From Anisus vortex (lineage: Eukaryota > Mollusca > Gastropoda > Planorbidae), in assembly GCA_949126835.1 (NCBI GenBank), contig OX421497.1:42120226-42184225 (forward strand): a DNA stretch of 64,000 nucleotides, in the 5' to 3' direction. Under the pieces are notes generated by a model, which was not told the DNA's origin, did not search any database, and saw nothing but the letters and a program-made list of their open reading frames with translations. Position numbers and translations under genes: made by a program. Shown piece after piece: positions 23,812 to 35,699 of this stretch. The first letter of the stretch is position 1. Every line of letters starts with the position of its first letter.

Positions 23812-24837
23812 CACACCAATAATAATATTACAAACGTCATATAAAATATTCCTTTATTTATTGTGTTGAAACAAACCGCCCCATCTGTTCCGAGTGAATT
23901 CGCCCTCGAGATATAGATCTACAGATCAATAACGCACTTAAGTGACTTGAAGTAAGTGACTTTAATTACGAGTAAGAAAAAAAAAACAGTACTTTATGAC
24001 GTCATTTATGGGTTGTTATTTTTTTTTATCTCTTCGAAATGACTCAGTGAAAACCCAGCAGCCATTTCTACGGAAAACATTTTTTTTTAAATTAACCGGA
24101 CCAAAGTTCACCAATGAAATGTCTGTAGTTGTATTGGTTTCCCTTGTTTCATAGAAATTTTAAACCCGTAGCCTACATCTAGTAGTAGTGTAGCAGGCTG
24201 TGTCGCACGCAAGTCATGTGACAGTCAACCTATAGTCACTGTATGGTCTGGAATGTCTATTTCGCATCCCATGCATATTATACAAGTCCATCCGTCCATC
24301 GCCCCCCCCCCCCTCCCCCAGTCTCAACACACAAAAAAAAAGAGACAGGTACAAATAATTGGCTGGCCTATGGTCGAACATATTTAAAGAAGGGCGTGTG
24401 AAATTGATGACACATGGAGTTTTCATCAATGATCCCTCACCAGAACGCAGGGCACTTGCTTGGAAAAACTCGTCTTGCTCTAAGCAAGAGACGTCAGAGG
24501 GCGCGACTCATGCCTGACCCCCGTGGAGGGGTGAGCAGCGGATTTTTAAGCATCTCTCATCTCATGGGCGAATCCATACATATTAGGTCCCCTGAGAATT
24601 GTTTGATTTTATTTTGTTTTTAGTTGACACTATTTAAAAAAAAAACATTTGTGGTCTTCTATTAAGGTCTGGACGAAGTTCAAATTTTCAAATGCAGGGC
24701 GACGGGAGAAACGCTTTAACCACCCCGACCCCTATCGCCATACACAATACAAGTCAAGTGCTAGTGAAAAGAGGAAAACGCCATAGAAGGGCCCCGTAAA
24801 TATATTTGTTGTAGATCGCATAAAATAGCCTACAGCA
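23812..24837. other. intergenic, no gene seen
   Basis: AT-rich with a C run (24301-24312). Short frames without support. Confidence 0.6.
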
Positions 24838-25031
24838 GGGGTCGGCAATTTTTTGATAATAGTGTGCCAAAGTAGGTATGTTAATTCATTCAGCGTGCCA
24901 AAAGCCTAAAAATACTTCTGATCTTTTCATGTAGAATATTATTGAATGGTCTTTTCGGGGGTCATCCGCGTGCCATAGAAAATCGCCTTGCGTGCCAAGT
25001 CTAGTACGCGTGCCATAAGTTGCCTATGGAA
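24838..25031 (+). mobile_element. GTCGGCAAC-type MITE copy 4
   Basis: GGGGTCGGCAATTTTTTGAT, TTCATTCAGCGTGCCAAAAG, CCGCGTGCCATAGAAAATCG and GCGTGCCATAAGTTGCCTAT in the family order. Confidence 0.75.
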
Positions 25032-26150
25032 TGGCGTATATATATATTTCAGTGTTATGCTGAAATGCTCAGGTGTTGTTGTTTTAAATTAGCACTTGTT
25101 TCACAAGAAATCCGAGGAATTATTAAGCAAGTTAATTTAAGCAAATCGTCACAAAAAGGTAAACACTAGCTTAAACCAACAATTCGATTACCGGGTACTT
25201 TAATTGTTTGGGACAGTGAAGCAAGGTTGTCTCGGTATCGGTGATCCTGGAATCGAAAGGCACGATTCACAATAATTAACATATTAACATGCTCATTGTA
25301 GTTGACTACATTATCCTCTGAAAATGTACGAATTCCCACCACTTGCATAGTGGAGATTGGGGGAATCGTGGTTCTCACAAAAGGGTGAAATATAATAGAT
25401 ATAGGCATGTATTAAATGTCTATCATGTGCCTTAAACTATAGAAATAGATATCTGAAACTTTTTTGGGGGGGTTAAGCCTGTTGAGGTAGCCTCGCCCAA
25501 AAAAAAAAATTAATTTCAGTTTGCAACCACACCTTCGAATGGGGTTAAAGGAACAAAAACATTTTACCTAAAGGTCTATTATAAGCATGCACCATCAAGC
25601 CAGAAAACGTACTATTAATGCAGGCAGGTAAGCGTTAAATTACCATTGTGTCAATCTTAGCACGGCAAAGTATGACACGAGAGTGTGTGATCTAATCACT
25701 ATCACGTGACAGGGTTGGGCATTAAAATCGACTGCTGCAACCCCCCCCCCCCCCATTTAGCCCAAAGTTATATAACTTCACACAAACACACATACCCGGA
25801 TGCAAAGATAAATGTGTATCTCTTCGTCATCATTTGCGTCCAATTCATAAACACGTACATAAACTGGTCGTAAACAATTTAAAAGCTGTAGCTGGCCTAT
25901 ATAGATAAACATAATTACGCTTATTACACACACGTATTAAAACAGTAAAGACAGCCTAATAGATAGATAAGATAGATCTTTAATATGCAGACTAAGTTCA
26001 AAACATTATTGACATGCCAATTTTAAGTAACGATTATAGTTAGTGTAAATAGGACCTTTAGTTGGCCTGCTCCAAACATTTGCTCAATTATTTACGAATT
26101 TGAATTAACAAACAGGATATAGCGTACATGATACATGTAGGATCTACCAC

Positions 26151-26322
26151 CAGTGGCGTAGCTAGGGGAGGGGGGGTCCAAATTCGAAAGCACCCCCGGG
26201 CCCTTACTTGAGGGGGGCCCCCAATGGAGTGTATTTTGTTCTTTTTCCTATGTCATAATGTCGAATGTGAAAATGCAGGGGCCCATAAAGAGGCCAAGCC
26301 CCCCGGGCCCCCAAATCCCTAG
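26151..26322. mobile_element. short hAT-type MITE with perfect 8-bp duplication
   Basis: 172 bp flanked on both sides by TCTACCAC (26143-26150 and 26323-26330). The left end is CAGTGGCGTAGCTAGGGG, a common hAT terminus. The right end, CCAAATCCCTAG, matches only from the inner CTAGGG part. No coding content; G/C runs inside. Confidence 0.75.
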
Positions 26323-26391
26323 TCTACCACACTAAAGAACGACACTGCCATAAAGCAAGCCTATGTAGGCTTAGATATATAGCATAGTACA

Positions 26392-26582
26392 TGGGTCGGC
26401 AACCTTTTGATAATAGAGTGCCAAAGTAGGATTTCTATCTAATTCATTCTGATTAAAAGTCATTCGATTCTAGCACTCAATTTCTCGTAGAAGAGGCTTG
26501 AATTGCCGTTTTGGAGGTCTTCCGCGTGTCGTTGAAAATAGCTCTGAGTGTCAAGTCTGACACGCGTGCCATTGGTTGAAGA
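26392..26582 (+). mobile_element. GTCGGCAAC-type MITE copy 5
   Basis: GGGTCGGCAACCTTTTGATA, GAGTGCCAAAGTAGG, GCACTCAATTTCTCGTAGAA and ACACGCGTGCCATTGGTTG in the family order. Confidence 0.75.
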
Positions 26583-27465
26583 AGAGCATGCTAAGGCAAT
26601 AGCATGGAAATATGAGCTATATTGCATAATATAGTAGGTATGTGAAAATCCGACTTTTTATATATTTTTTTTTGGTCATAAAAGCTGTTCCGTGGATCGG
26701 CAAACATTGCGGACGGTAGGTATGATTCAATCGCATTTCTTCAATTAATAATTTATATATATATATAACTCTTTATTTCTTCAATAAACTTGACTAAATT
26801 TTCCTCATTTTTTAGCGTTTAGTGTTGTCTTTTGTTGTTTTTTTGTTTTTGTTTTTGTGGGCCTAAAAAATATGCTCCGATTCAAACACAAAATTACAAA
26901 ACAGACATTCTTTGATCCACTTGAAACAAGAATTGGCCACTTTCTACACATCTATTCTCTTAACATACGAAATTTCATCAACAGAATTACTCCCTAAGAT
27001 CTTCAATTTACTCCCTAAAAAATGTATATCGATTTTAACATTTATGCTACACTTATGCCATTTTGGGATGTGGGTCACGTGACCATTTTCTCAAATCGAG
27101 ATTGGTTAAATTTACCAACTAACTTGGAGGATATTCGCAATGTTGTAGAACAATTAATTATCTTTTAATAATAATGTAGTATTCTCTTTATATATAAATG
27201 TTATTTTGTCCTACTTCATTGTAAATCTAACCTTCTGACAGACAGTAGCCTAATTAAACTATTTAATTAAAACATAACAGAAAATACGTCTTGATGTAAA
27301 AAAGTAGGTCAACTCATAGTGAGCCAATACTAGAGACAAGGCTAGCATTCGTACATTAACCATAGCATGTAGTGCCAGTGTTAATAACATAGCTTTGTGA
27401 AACAGGGATAGCTAAGGTAGGCCTAGACAAACTGTCTGGGCTGTGACGGTGAAGACTGTCCAAGC

Positions 27466-27489
27466 GGGGGGGGGGGGGGGGGGGGGGGG
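27466..27489 (+). repeat. G24 homopolymer
   Basis: Twenty-four uninterrupted G residues, the longest of about twenty G or C runs in the window. Others are near 8762, 15870, 16769, 21565, 22146, 24301, 25741, 27668, 28000, 30343, 31598, 33500, 33710, 34110, 35717, 36508, 47126, 50803, 54004 and 60392. Confidence 0.9.
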
Positions 27490-28039
27490 TTCTACCACAA
27501 TGGACTAGGCTATCTCCCTACAAGCAGAAGAAAGGGGGGAAGGAGGTGGTGGGCATTTATTTCTTCTTGAACATAATAGTTTCAGGTGCAAAGCAGGTTG
27601 AGAGGGGGTAGGGTGGGGGGAAGGCTACAACACAATCAGTGAAAGCCTAAACAGGGGTTAGTGGTTGACCAAAGGGGGGGGGGGGGGGGGAGGGAGTTAA
27701 GGGCAATGGAATATCAGTACAAAAAAAGCAGGAGAGGGATGAAAAAAATGTTAGACAAGAGGGGAATCACCTCATTTTATTTGCTCACAGATTCTAAAAA
27801 ATCTAAGGGCCTAATCCTTTGTTTTAATTTAGTAAAGAAAAATTTATACAGTTTTGACTGATCGATTTAATATTTAATTATATTTTAATTGTAAAATACC
27901 ATTTCATTTAAAATTCTGGTTTAAAAAGATTTCAGAAAAAACATGTGTAAATTTAACAAGAAAAATGGGGTTATGGTTGAAAAAAAATATGAGGGAGGGG
28001 GGGGGGGGTAGTTAAAGGCTGTAATTAAATTTTGACTGT

Positions 28040-28745
28040 TTAAAAAATGTGTACAACATGTAGACTTACCTTGTAATTGTAATATCCTTTTTTAAAACTG
28101 ATTTATCAATACATGTATGGCCCTTAATTAATGGCCTTTAATTTGATATGATACTCATTTTGTGCAATTTGGTACAAATGGAAAAATTTATGTATCCCTG
28201 AGTGAACAATGTCAATGTGTATATTCAAATTCATTCAAATTTCATGTTATAAAAAAAGAAGAATCCCTTGTTTGCTGATTCATGTTGGTATATAGATATG
28301 GCCCTTTTCATGGCCTTTAATTTGATACCCATATTGTGTATTTTGGTAAAAAACTGACAAAGTTATGACTGTTTCAGTGAACAATGTACACATCATGAAA
28401 TATCCAATTTCATTCAAATTTCATGTAATAAAAATAAATAAGAATCCCCTGTTTGCTGATTAATGTATATAAATATGGCCCATTGCTTGGCCTTTAATGT
28501 GATACCCATATTGTGTATTTTGGTAAAAAATTGACAAAGTTATGACTGTTTGAGTGAACAATGTACGCATCATGAAATATCCAATTTCATCCAAATTTCA
28601 CGTTTAAAAAAAATAATAATAAGCACTTATTAATGGTTTTAACTATACATATATGGCCCTTTGTATGGCCTTTAATTTGATGCTCATTCTGTGCAATTTG
28701 GTACAAAATTGATAAAGTTATGGCTGTTTGAGTACAAAATTACTA
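28040..28745. repeat. about 181-bp tandem repeat
   Basis: Three to four diverged copies. Markers TGTTTGCTGATTCATG (28270) and TGTTTGCTGATTAATG (28451) are 181 bp apart. Each copy has ATATGGCCC, GGCCTTTAATTTGAT, TTTTGGTAAAAA-like and AAAGTTATGACTGTTT. No coding frame. Confidence 0.75.
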
Positions 28746-29464
28746 GTAAGTGAGCCTTCTTTGGCTTTGTTACTGAAATTTCAGCACTTAAAAATTCATA
28801 ACTTTTTTATTTCTGATCCGATTTTAATAAATGATATACCATTGGAATCCTCTCCCCAAGCCCTTTCCAGTGATATATGACAAGTTATTATACATTCATT
28901 TTAAAATTTTCTTGTCACATACCTAAATATAGGGCCTATAAAGAATCTTTACTATTATTATAAGACGAGATTATGTGAGTTAATATTTAATATTATCCTA
29001 TGATATGTTAAAGAAGAACCTACTGAACAGAAGAGTAGACCCTATTGGCACCTATTGCCCTATTGACTATTGCGTCCTAACGTTTATCCGTGGTTTGAGT
29101 TTAGTCTTATGATTTGATGCTAATTTAAATGTTAGTTGGTTTTCCGGGTTTATTCCATGGTAGATATAGTTCTATATATTTATTATTACTAGTCTATATA
29201 ATTTTTTTTAACAATTAGTTTTTAAAATGGACAAGACTGAAAAAGAGGCCCAAGCCTATAAATAAGTTTTATTTCGCACTTGTTTGATCAAATTTCGATT
29301 TGTGCCTATGCCTATACTAATGACTAGATCTGACATGCAGTCTTTTATTTTAGGATAATAAAGGATATAGGCGATAAATGCTACTCATGAATTGGGCCTC
29401 AAATTTAGGCTAAATTGAGAAAGTATGGCCTTATAAGTTATAAGTCATAATAAGTTTACTGAAT

Positions 29465-29615
29465 TCCTTCTAGATAGAAGATTATTACGTCCACTAGGTC
29501 CAAAACTCCTGCAGGGCGACAGGGATCCGTCGATGTCAGGTCTAGAACTCGCGACCTGTCAGTTGGTTTTTGGTTGACAATCCGGTGATCTAACCGCTGG
29601 ACCATCCGGCTATTA
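29465..29615 (-). mobile_element. tRNA-derived SINE, family A
   Basis: On the minus strand TGGTCCAGCGGTTAGATC (box A), GGTCGCGAGTTCTAGACC (box B), a GCAGGAGTTTTGGACCTAG body and a TGGACGTAATAATCTTCTA + TCTAGAAGGAA tail. Nearly the same as 50322-50472. Confidence 0.85.
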
Positions 29616-30869
29616 GTATTAGATTTACTATTAAGTATTAGGCCTACTAACTGTTACAATACTAGCCAATTAACTATTTCAGGGAACCGAAAAGATATAA
29701 ATATAAGAAGATAGTACCCATGCCAGAATACGGAGATCCTATCAAATATCAAGAAACCGACATCAAAACTTCAAAGACTACTACTAGTGAATAGAAAACA
29801 ACAACATTATAGCTTATAAGTAAATAGATCTAGTTATAAGTATAACTTATAACATTAACAGAACTTACCTGTATAAATAAGTCCTTCGATTTACAAAATC
29901 CAATTGAACAATAAGGGCCTTAGGCTTAGGCGACCTTAGAAGCAACAGTTAATCCACGAGATTCAAAAATAAAACCTAATCATTGTTTACAACCAAGCAC
30001 CAAACTAAAAATAAATCTTTGTCCGTTCCGCCTCCTTTTCTTGTTATCAGTTTGGCGAATCAGGCAGTGTGTAATAATTCCAGGTCACTCAAGTTTGGTG
30101 GCGTTTTTTTTGTGTTTTCCTGACCCGCTCTCTCCAACTCGACACACGACCAGAGCGACCACACGACAAACAAAAAACGGGGTCACGAAAAAGCGGTGTT
30201 CAGGTAAAATAAATGTTCCATGAAAAAAAGTACATGTATGCTATTTTTTGTGTGTGTATATTTACTTACTGTCTATGACATGCTTGCTAAGGAGCCGTCC
30301 ATAAATAACGTCATGCCTCAAGCGGTGAGTGTGTGTGGGAGGGGGGGGGGGGTGTCAAGACAATGGACCGTTACTTAAAAAAAATGAAATAAAATTTTGA
30401 CTTAAGCAAGTTTTTCAAAAATTAATTTATTAATTTTTAAAAGTATTACTTTATTGTAATGTAGATCTATATCTATATATAGACTCTAGTTTTAATTATC
30501 AATGACGTAGAGGAAGAGGGGTACAAAGTAATTTATGAGGAAGGGCAAATAGTGCAAGCCTAGGTGAGGCAATAACAGACATCATGTGCCCAATTTCTTC
30601 CTAAACAGTTTTTAAACTACTATTTTATCTAGCCTAATTATCAATAGCAGAAAATTGATATGAAAAATCAGATTGTTTAATTATTTAAAAAAAAAAACAG
30701 CACAATTTTATCCAACGAAATTAGTAAGTAATCTCAAATTCTTCTCTGGAATAAGTTTTAAAAAAAATAGCACAGTGCAGACGACTAGTAAAACAAAATG
30801 TCGCAGCATATTTCAAATCATTTCTATATTAAAACGTTAAAATTAATGTTAAAGTTAATAAATTAAGAA
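29616..30869. other. intergenic, no gene seen
   Basis: AT-rich. A G run lies near 30343. Nothing else recognised. Confidence 0.6.
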
Positions 30870-31485
30870 CGACATAAATTAGCTTTAAATTGACACAAGA
30901 AGGTAGCATCGGTCATTTGCTGGTCTTCACGTCTAAGCTTACTCCTTCTGGTGCTCTTTTATTCAGCGAGCTGATGCAGATTGCGTTCTCCTACTTCCAG
31001 CCCGGAGGTCAACGCTTGTCTCCAGCTGGACCCGTTCCTAACGTTTTTCAAAGCTATTTATTGTATCTATTGCTAGAGCTTTGGGGTCCCTCTTGCAGAC
31101 ACCCTTGAATCGGAGGTGGGGCCGGCCTCCAGTCTTCTTTCTTGTGACTAGTTCCGAGTAGGCATATAGGAAGTATTTGGGGATTCTGCCATCTTCCATC
31201 CTACACACATGTCTTAGCCATCTGAGTCGACGTTAACAGATAAGAGTTAACATGCATGATATTTTAGCCTGGTGAAGCACCTCATTGTTAGTGACATGGT
31301 CACGCCAGAAGATTCCGAGTATGCGTCGGAGACAAGGCATATGAAAGGCGTTCAATCTTTTCTCTTGTTTGGAGTAGCCTACACTACAGGGTCCAAGTTT
31401 CGCTAGCACAGAGGAGAGTGCTAAACACGCGTGCACTGTAGGCCTACACATCAACCTTGGTGTTGATGGTGAGCTTTAAGGTCTT
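30870..31485 (-). mobile_element. non-LTR retrotransposon 3' fragment, second family
   Basis: On the minus strand: VHACLALSSVLAKLGPCSV, SKQEKRLNAFHMPCLRRILG, FWRDHVTNNEVLHQAKI, then after a stop RRLRWLRHVCRMEDGRIPKY and after further breaks TGGRPHLRFKGVCKRD. This is the KQEKRLN.FH.RCLRRIL.I.W.D.V.N.EVL..A and RRLRW.GHV.RM.D.RIPK end of a common invertebrate non-LTR element. Stops and frameshifts: dead. Confidence 0.85.
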
Positions 31486-31904
31486 TTCAATACTTTTCAA
31501 GTATTTTAGAGTATCACATTATATCTAACAATAATAAAATAAAACTTCATTGACAATTAAATGTAATATTTTGAATCTAGAAGTTTCAGCTAAATACCCC
31601 CCCCCCCCCCCCCGGTAAAGAATATTTTCAAAATTATTTTGACCAAACTATCTATAAATGCTGCGCTATTTAAAATATTTTAAATCCATATAACTCTATC
31701 ACAATGACACAAACATTTATTTAAAGAAAGTGAAGCTAATTTTGTGTTCGGAAATGGGCTGAATTTTTTTTTTTTTTTTTTTTGGGTGGGTGAGGGGGTA
31801 GGAGCGTGCAGAACGTTGTGAGTTGTGATGTAATAATGAAAATGTGGTTTGACTTTTTGAGGGTGATGAAAGGGTGAATACATAAGTGTCAAAATCGAGC
31901 ACGT

Positions 31905-32112
31905 CTTTTGTGGACGACTACTGGTAAAAGCTAGGATTTTTTCCGAGACTGGAGGGTGTCCCTGAGTCTACCAGGCTTTGATGGGGTAAGTAAAGGCGAC
32001 TGTGCATTGTACTGGCCGCACAATTCCCTAGTATGCCGTGGCCATAGAAACTGGTGAAAACTGCTTCGCCGGCCCTATGATAATTTTTGGTCCGACGGGT
32101 AGGCCTATTTAA
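31905..32112 (+). mobile_element. tRNA-derived SINE, family B, copy 4
   Basis: GAGACTGGAGGGTGTCCCTG, TCTACCAGGCTTTGATGG, TAAAGGCGACTGTGCATTG and TTCGCCGGCCCTATGATAA in the family order. The tRNA head is mostly lost. Confidence 0.75.
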
Positions 32113-32559
32113 TTACTAAGTTCCCATAGAAACTGTAAACTTTCGGAAAATGTTTTAACAAATAGCATTTATTATATAAGTATAAGCAAATGGATAGCTA
32201 ATAAAACGTAGGCCTATAATATTCAAACTCTTTTGTTATATCGGCAAACTATATTAATATGCATATTCTGTTTGCGACCAATCAATCTGAAAACTAAGCA
32301 TTAAAAAAACTGGAACTTTTTGGAAAATGAACTGCAAGGTTTATTACAATCAAATATTTACAACTGGCAAGTATAACACATAGTCTAAGTTAAATTATAT
32401 ATAACACCAGGAAACACTTAGGCCTATAGTGGAAAGAATAGTAAAGAGTGGGTTTATTTTAAAATTCAAAAAGTCTCCGCCACTAGTAATACAATAAAAT
32501 AATCTATTACAATATTCGGTGCCCAGGAAGACACGCATGCAGGCACAAAAACAATTTAT

Positions 32560-32790
32560 TCTAACGCAAATTAGTTAGGCTATCTTTCTTCCTGGATGGC
32601 ATCCGGGCACGGAATGGGTTGTCCGAACAAAACAAGGAAAGCCATGACCTTAACACCATTTAAATCTTAATTAAAATGCAAGTAGTGACTCAAAACAAGG
32701 ATTGGCGTTGTATGTTTTTATATTTAAGTAGTTTCTGTAAACATATAAGATAACTGTAATATAATTTTAAACCTCTAAACAAATCAACAA
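32560..32790 (+). mobile_element. CR1/Jockey-like LINE 3' fragment
   Basis: CTTCCTGGATGGCATCCGGG + CACGGAATGGGTTGTCCGAA corresponds to the last codons and early UTR of the LINE at 14960-15440. Only the 3' end remains. Confidence 0.65.
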
Positions 32791-35194
32791 GGTCTACTTA
32801 ATTAGGCCTATTATAATATACCGGATTTTATAATTAAAGCATAATTAGTAGCCTATGACTATACTGCGTTTGTGGTAACAGTAAAACGTCATATTAATGT
32901 AATTAATTCCGTAGCAGGATGTGTTGTTGACGTCATCCTCACTTTTTAAGACATTAACCCAGATAGTTGTATAAGTCGTTGGCTAAGTGACTTGTGGGAA
33001 TAGGTACAGAACATTGTGTATACCCGAAGCACACCAGCACCGAAACATTGGCCTACCGTCAATGCTGGATAAATCAAGCAAAATAAGCGTTCGAAGAGGA
33101 GGGGGCACCAAGTACATTTTTGCATATCAAGAATTTGCGTTAGTCCTTGGCTATTTGGAGCAATAGGCTACTGTAAATGGAGCAGCTGGGCCATGATCAC
33201 TATTAACTAAAAGATATTGGCCTAGAGCACGTTAAATAATTCATAGGCCTATAATTAAGCGAATTTGCATAATTTATCAAATTTTATAAGCTTATAAATA
33301 AGCTTATAATTTTGTTAACGTTTTTTAAAGTCCTTAATAATTATTGTAAACAAACATAGGCTAACAGAAATGAAAGACTCTAACTTAACTAGGCCTACAT
33401 AGTTATTGCCTTTCTAAAGAGTTAAAAAAATATTTTTTTACGCTACTTAAATTTGTCTATTTTAGCTACATTCACCAACTTTCTCAAACGTTGGCCAGTT
33501 CCCCCCCCCCCCAAAAAAAGAAAGAAATCAACTCGAATTCCCCAAAACTTTCCCCACCATGAACCTTTTCAAAAGACTTTCTGTTTTCATGTTATTTCCA
33601 ATAGTTAAACTGTATTTTTAACTGCATTTCTTGTGGTAGGCTACCTTTTAATAGTTCGGCCTACGTTTACGCTGCTTTATACAAGAAAATTGTAACTTTA
33701 TACAGTCGGAGGGGGGGGGGGGAGGAGGGGGAGAAGTAAAATTGGCGTCCACATTTTTTTTTTTGGTTTCCACGTTGTCCCCGCTGGGTAGGGCATTATA
33801 ATTTAATTCGAAATTATTAAAATACTTGACTAATTAGAAGTAATCTAACTTACAAAACAAAACAAAAATGTCACGACCAACAAAAAATAAAAAAACAAAA
33901 ATTGAATGCAATAGTGTTAATGTTTAATTAGATCAGTATATATAAGGATAGAGAGAAAAACATGAACGATAATTAATTGTATACATTTTATTATCAATAT
34001 TTGTATAAAGTCATATGACATGTGGCCTACACCCGAATTATACATTTATTTTTGTTATACAAATGATTTTTTTTAACATATTGACATGATCGTGAGTGCT
34101 AACAGCCTCTCCCCCCCCCCTCCCACACACACACTCAGTTCACGCACAAATAATAGCCCTCCACGTCAGAAACAATTAAGTGTCAGTGAAAAAACAACAA
34201 CAAGCAACGCCTAATGTTTTCTGGAAGCTTTTAGTGACTGAGATAATAATGCACTGATCTATATATACGTCTAAATAGATTGACACTGGGCAGTGGCTAG
34301 AGTCTAGATATAAAAATAACAACAGATTGGGAGTTCAGCACTGACCTTTAAAACATTTACTATTTTAGATGGGTTTCCTTCAATGAAATGTTGAATTAAC
34401 AAGTTTAAACAATAAGGATACTTTAGCTTTTAAAGACCTTTCAAAAATTTCTTTATGCTTACCAAACTTTGTTTGAGAACAATGAAATAAGCTAAATGAA
34501 TAAAAAAGTAAAAAAAGTCTTTTTTTTTAAATTAGATTTTAAAAAAACTTTTACAGTTAAGTGCAGCTGTATATGTATAATAATTTTGAACTATTTTTGT
34601 GTGTGGACTCCCCTGGGAGTATTGTCCCAGATAATCTAACCAACTTTTGGAAATCTTGCTACAGGGAAATAAGAATTGCTGCCAGGAAATCCAGGGTTAA
34701 GGGGATCTTGCCAATGACAGTGCAGAGTAGCCTATCCTGAAACTTCTTGCTGCCTATCATAGGTGTAGGCCTACAGATATTTGATTATACAATTGAATTA
34801 TGCAGGATTTTAAAAGTTCTAAAGTAATATTTGTTACAAAAAAAAAAAAACAAGTTCTCGATTTAATAAAGTTCTGAGTGGCTGACCCCTTCCAATAAAA
34901 AAAGATAAAATTTTTTTTAATCATTTCAATCAAATTGATGTGGTTCTTTAGTTGAAGCTTTACTTAAATCCAAAAATACCCCCAAGGCAATAGTTTATAG
35001 TGATATCAGCTGACACAAAATACTGCTATACTTAATATTGGCCATATTTAGAATGTAAGCTGTGTATTAAGGTTTAGAATTTCCCTTGATGTTCGCAAAG
35101 TAGATTTTACATGCACAGAATGAGTAAAACTTTGCAATGAAAAATCTGGCGAAATGAGATTAAATGCGAATTATAATAAGTTAAGAGATATGCC
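32791..35194. other. intergenic, no gene seen
   Basis: AT-rich, with C and G runs (33500, 33710, 34110) and several TAGGCCTA palindromes. No coding frame of note. Confidence 0.6.
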
Positions 35195-35690
35195 ATAAGG
35201 TAAAAAAACTGACTGACAACCTGGCACAGCCTGAAAAAAAAAGATTGACAGCCTGGCATAGGTTGAAAGATATACATGACAACTTGGCATAAGGTGAACA
35301 AATTATTGACAATTTGGCTTAGGATGAAAGATATAAGATATGAATGACAACCTGGCAAATGAAAAAAGGTATGATTGACAACCTGGCATAGGATGCAAAA
35401 TATGAATGACAACCTGGCAAAAGAAAAAAGGTATGATTGACAACCCGGCATAGGATGCAAAATATGAATGACAGCCTGGCAAAAGAAAAAAGGTATGATT
35501 GACAACCTGGCATAGGATGCAAAATATGAATGACAGCCTGGCAAAAGAAAAAAGGTATGATTGACAACCTGGCATAGGATGCAAAATATGAATGACAACC
35601 TGGCAAAAAAAAAAGGTATGCTTGAAAACCTGGCCTAGAATAAAAAAAAAAGAATGACAACCTAGCGTAAGGTGAAAGACATTAATAAAA
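35195..35690. repeat. 62-bp minisatellite
   Basis: About eight units built from two ~31-bp halves, GAATGACAACCTGGCAAAAG and GATTGACAACCTGGCATAGG. Marker GAATGAC recurs every 62 bp (35404, 35466, 35528, 35590). The minus-strand frames here (CQVVNHTFFLLPGCHSYF...) are repeat-derived. Confidence 0.88.
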
Positions 35691-35699
35691 TTTAGCAAA

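Noticed and set aside
35107..35698. Overlapping cysteine/phenylalanine-rich minus-strand frames
   Set aside because: They consist wholly of the 62-bp minisatellite.
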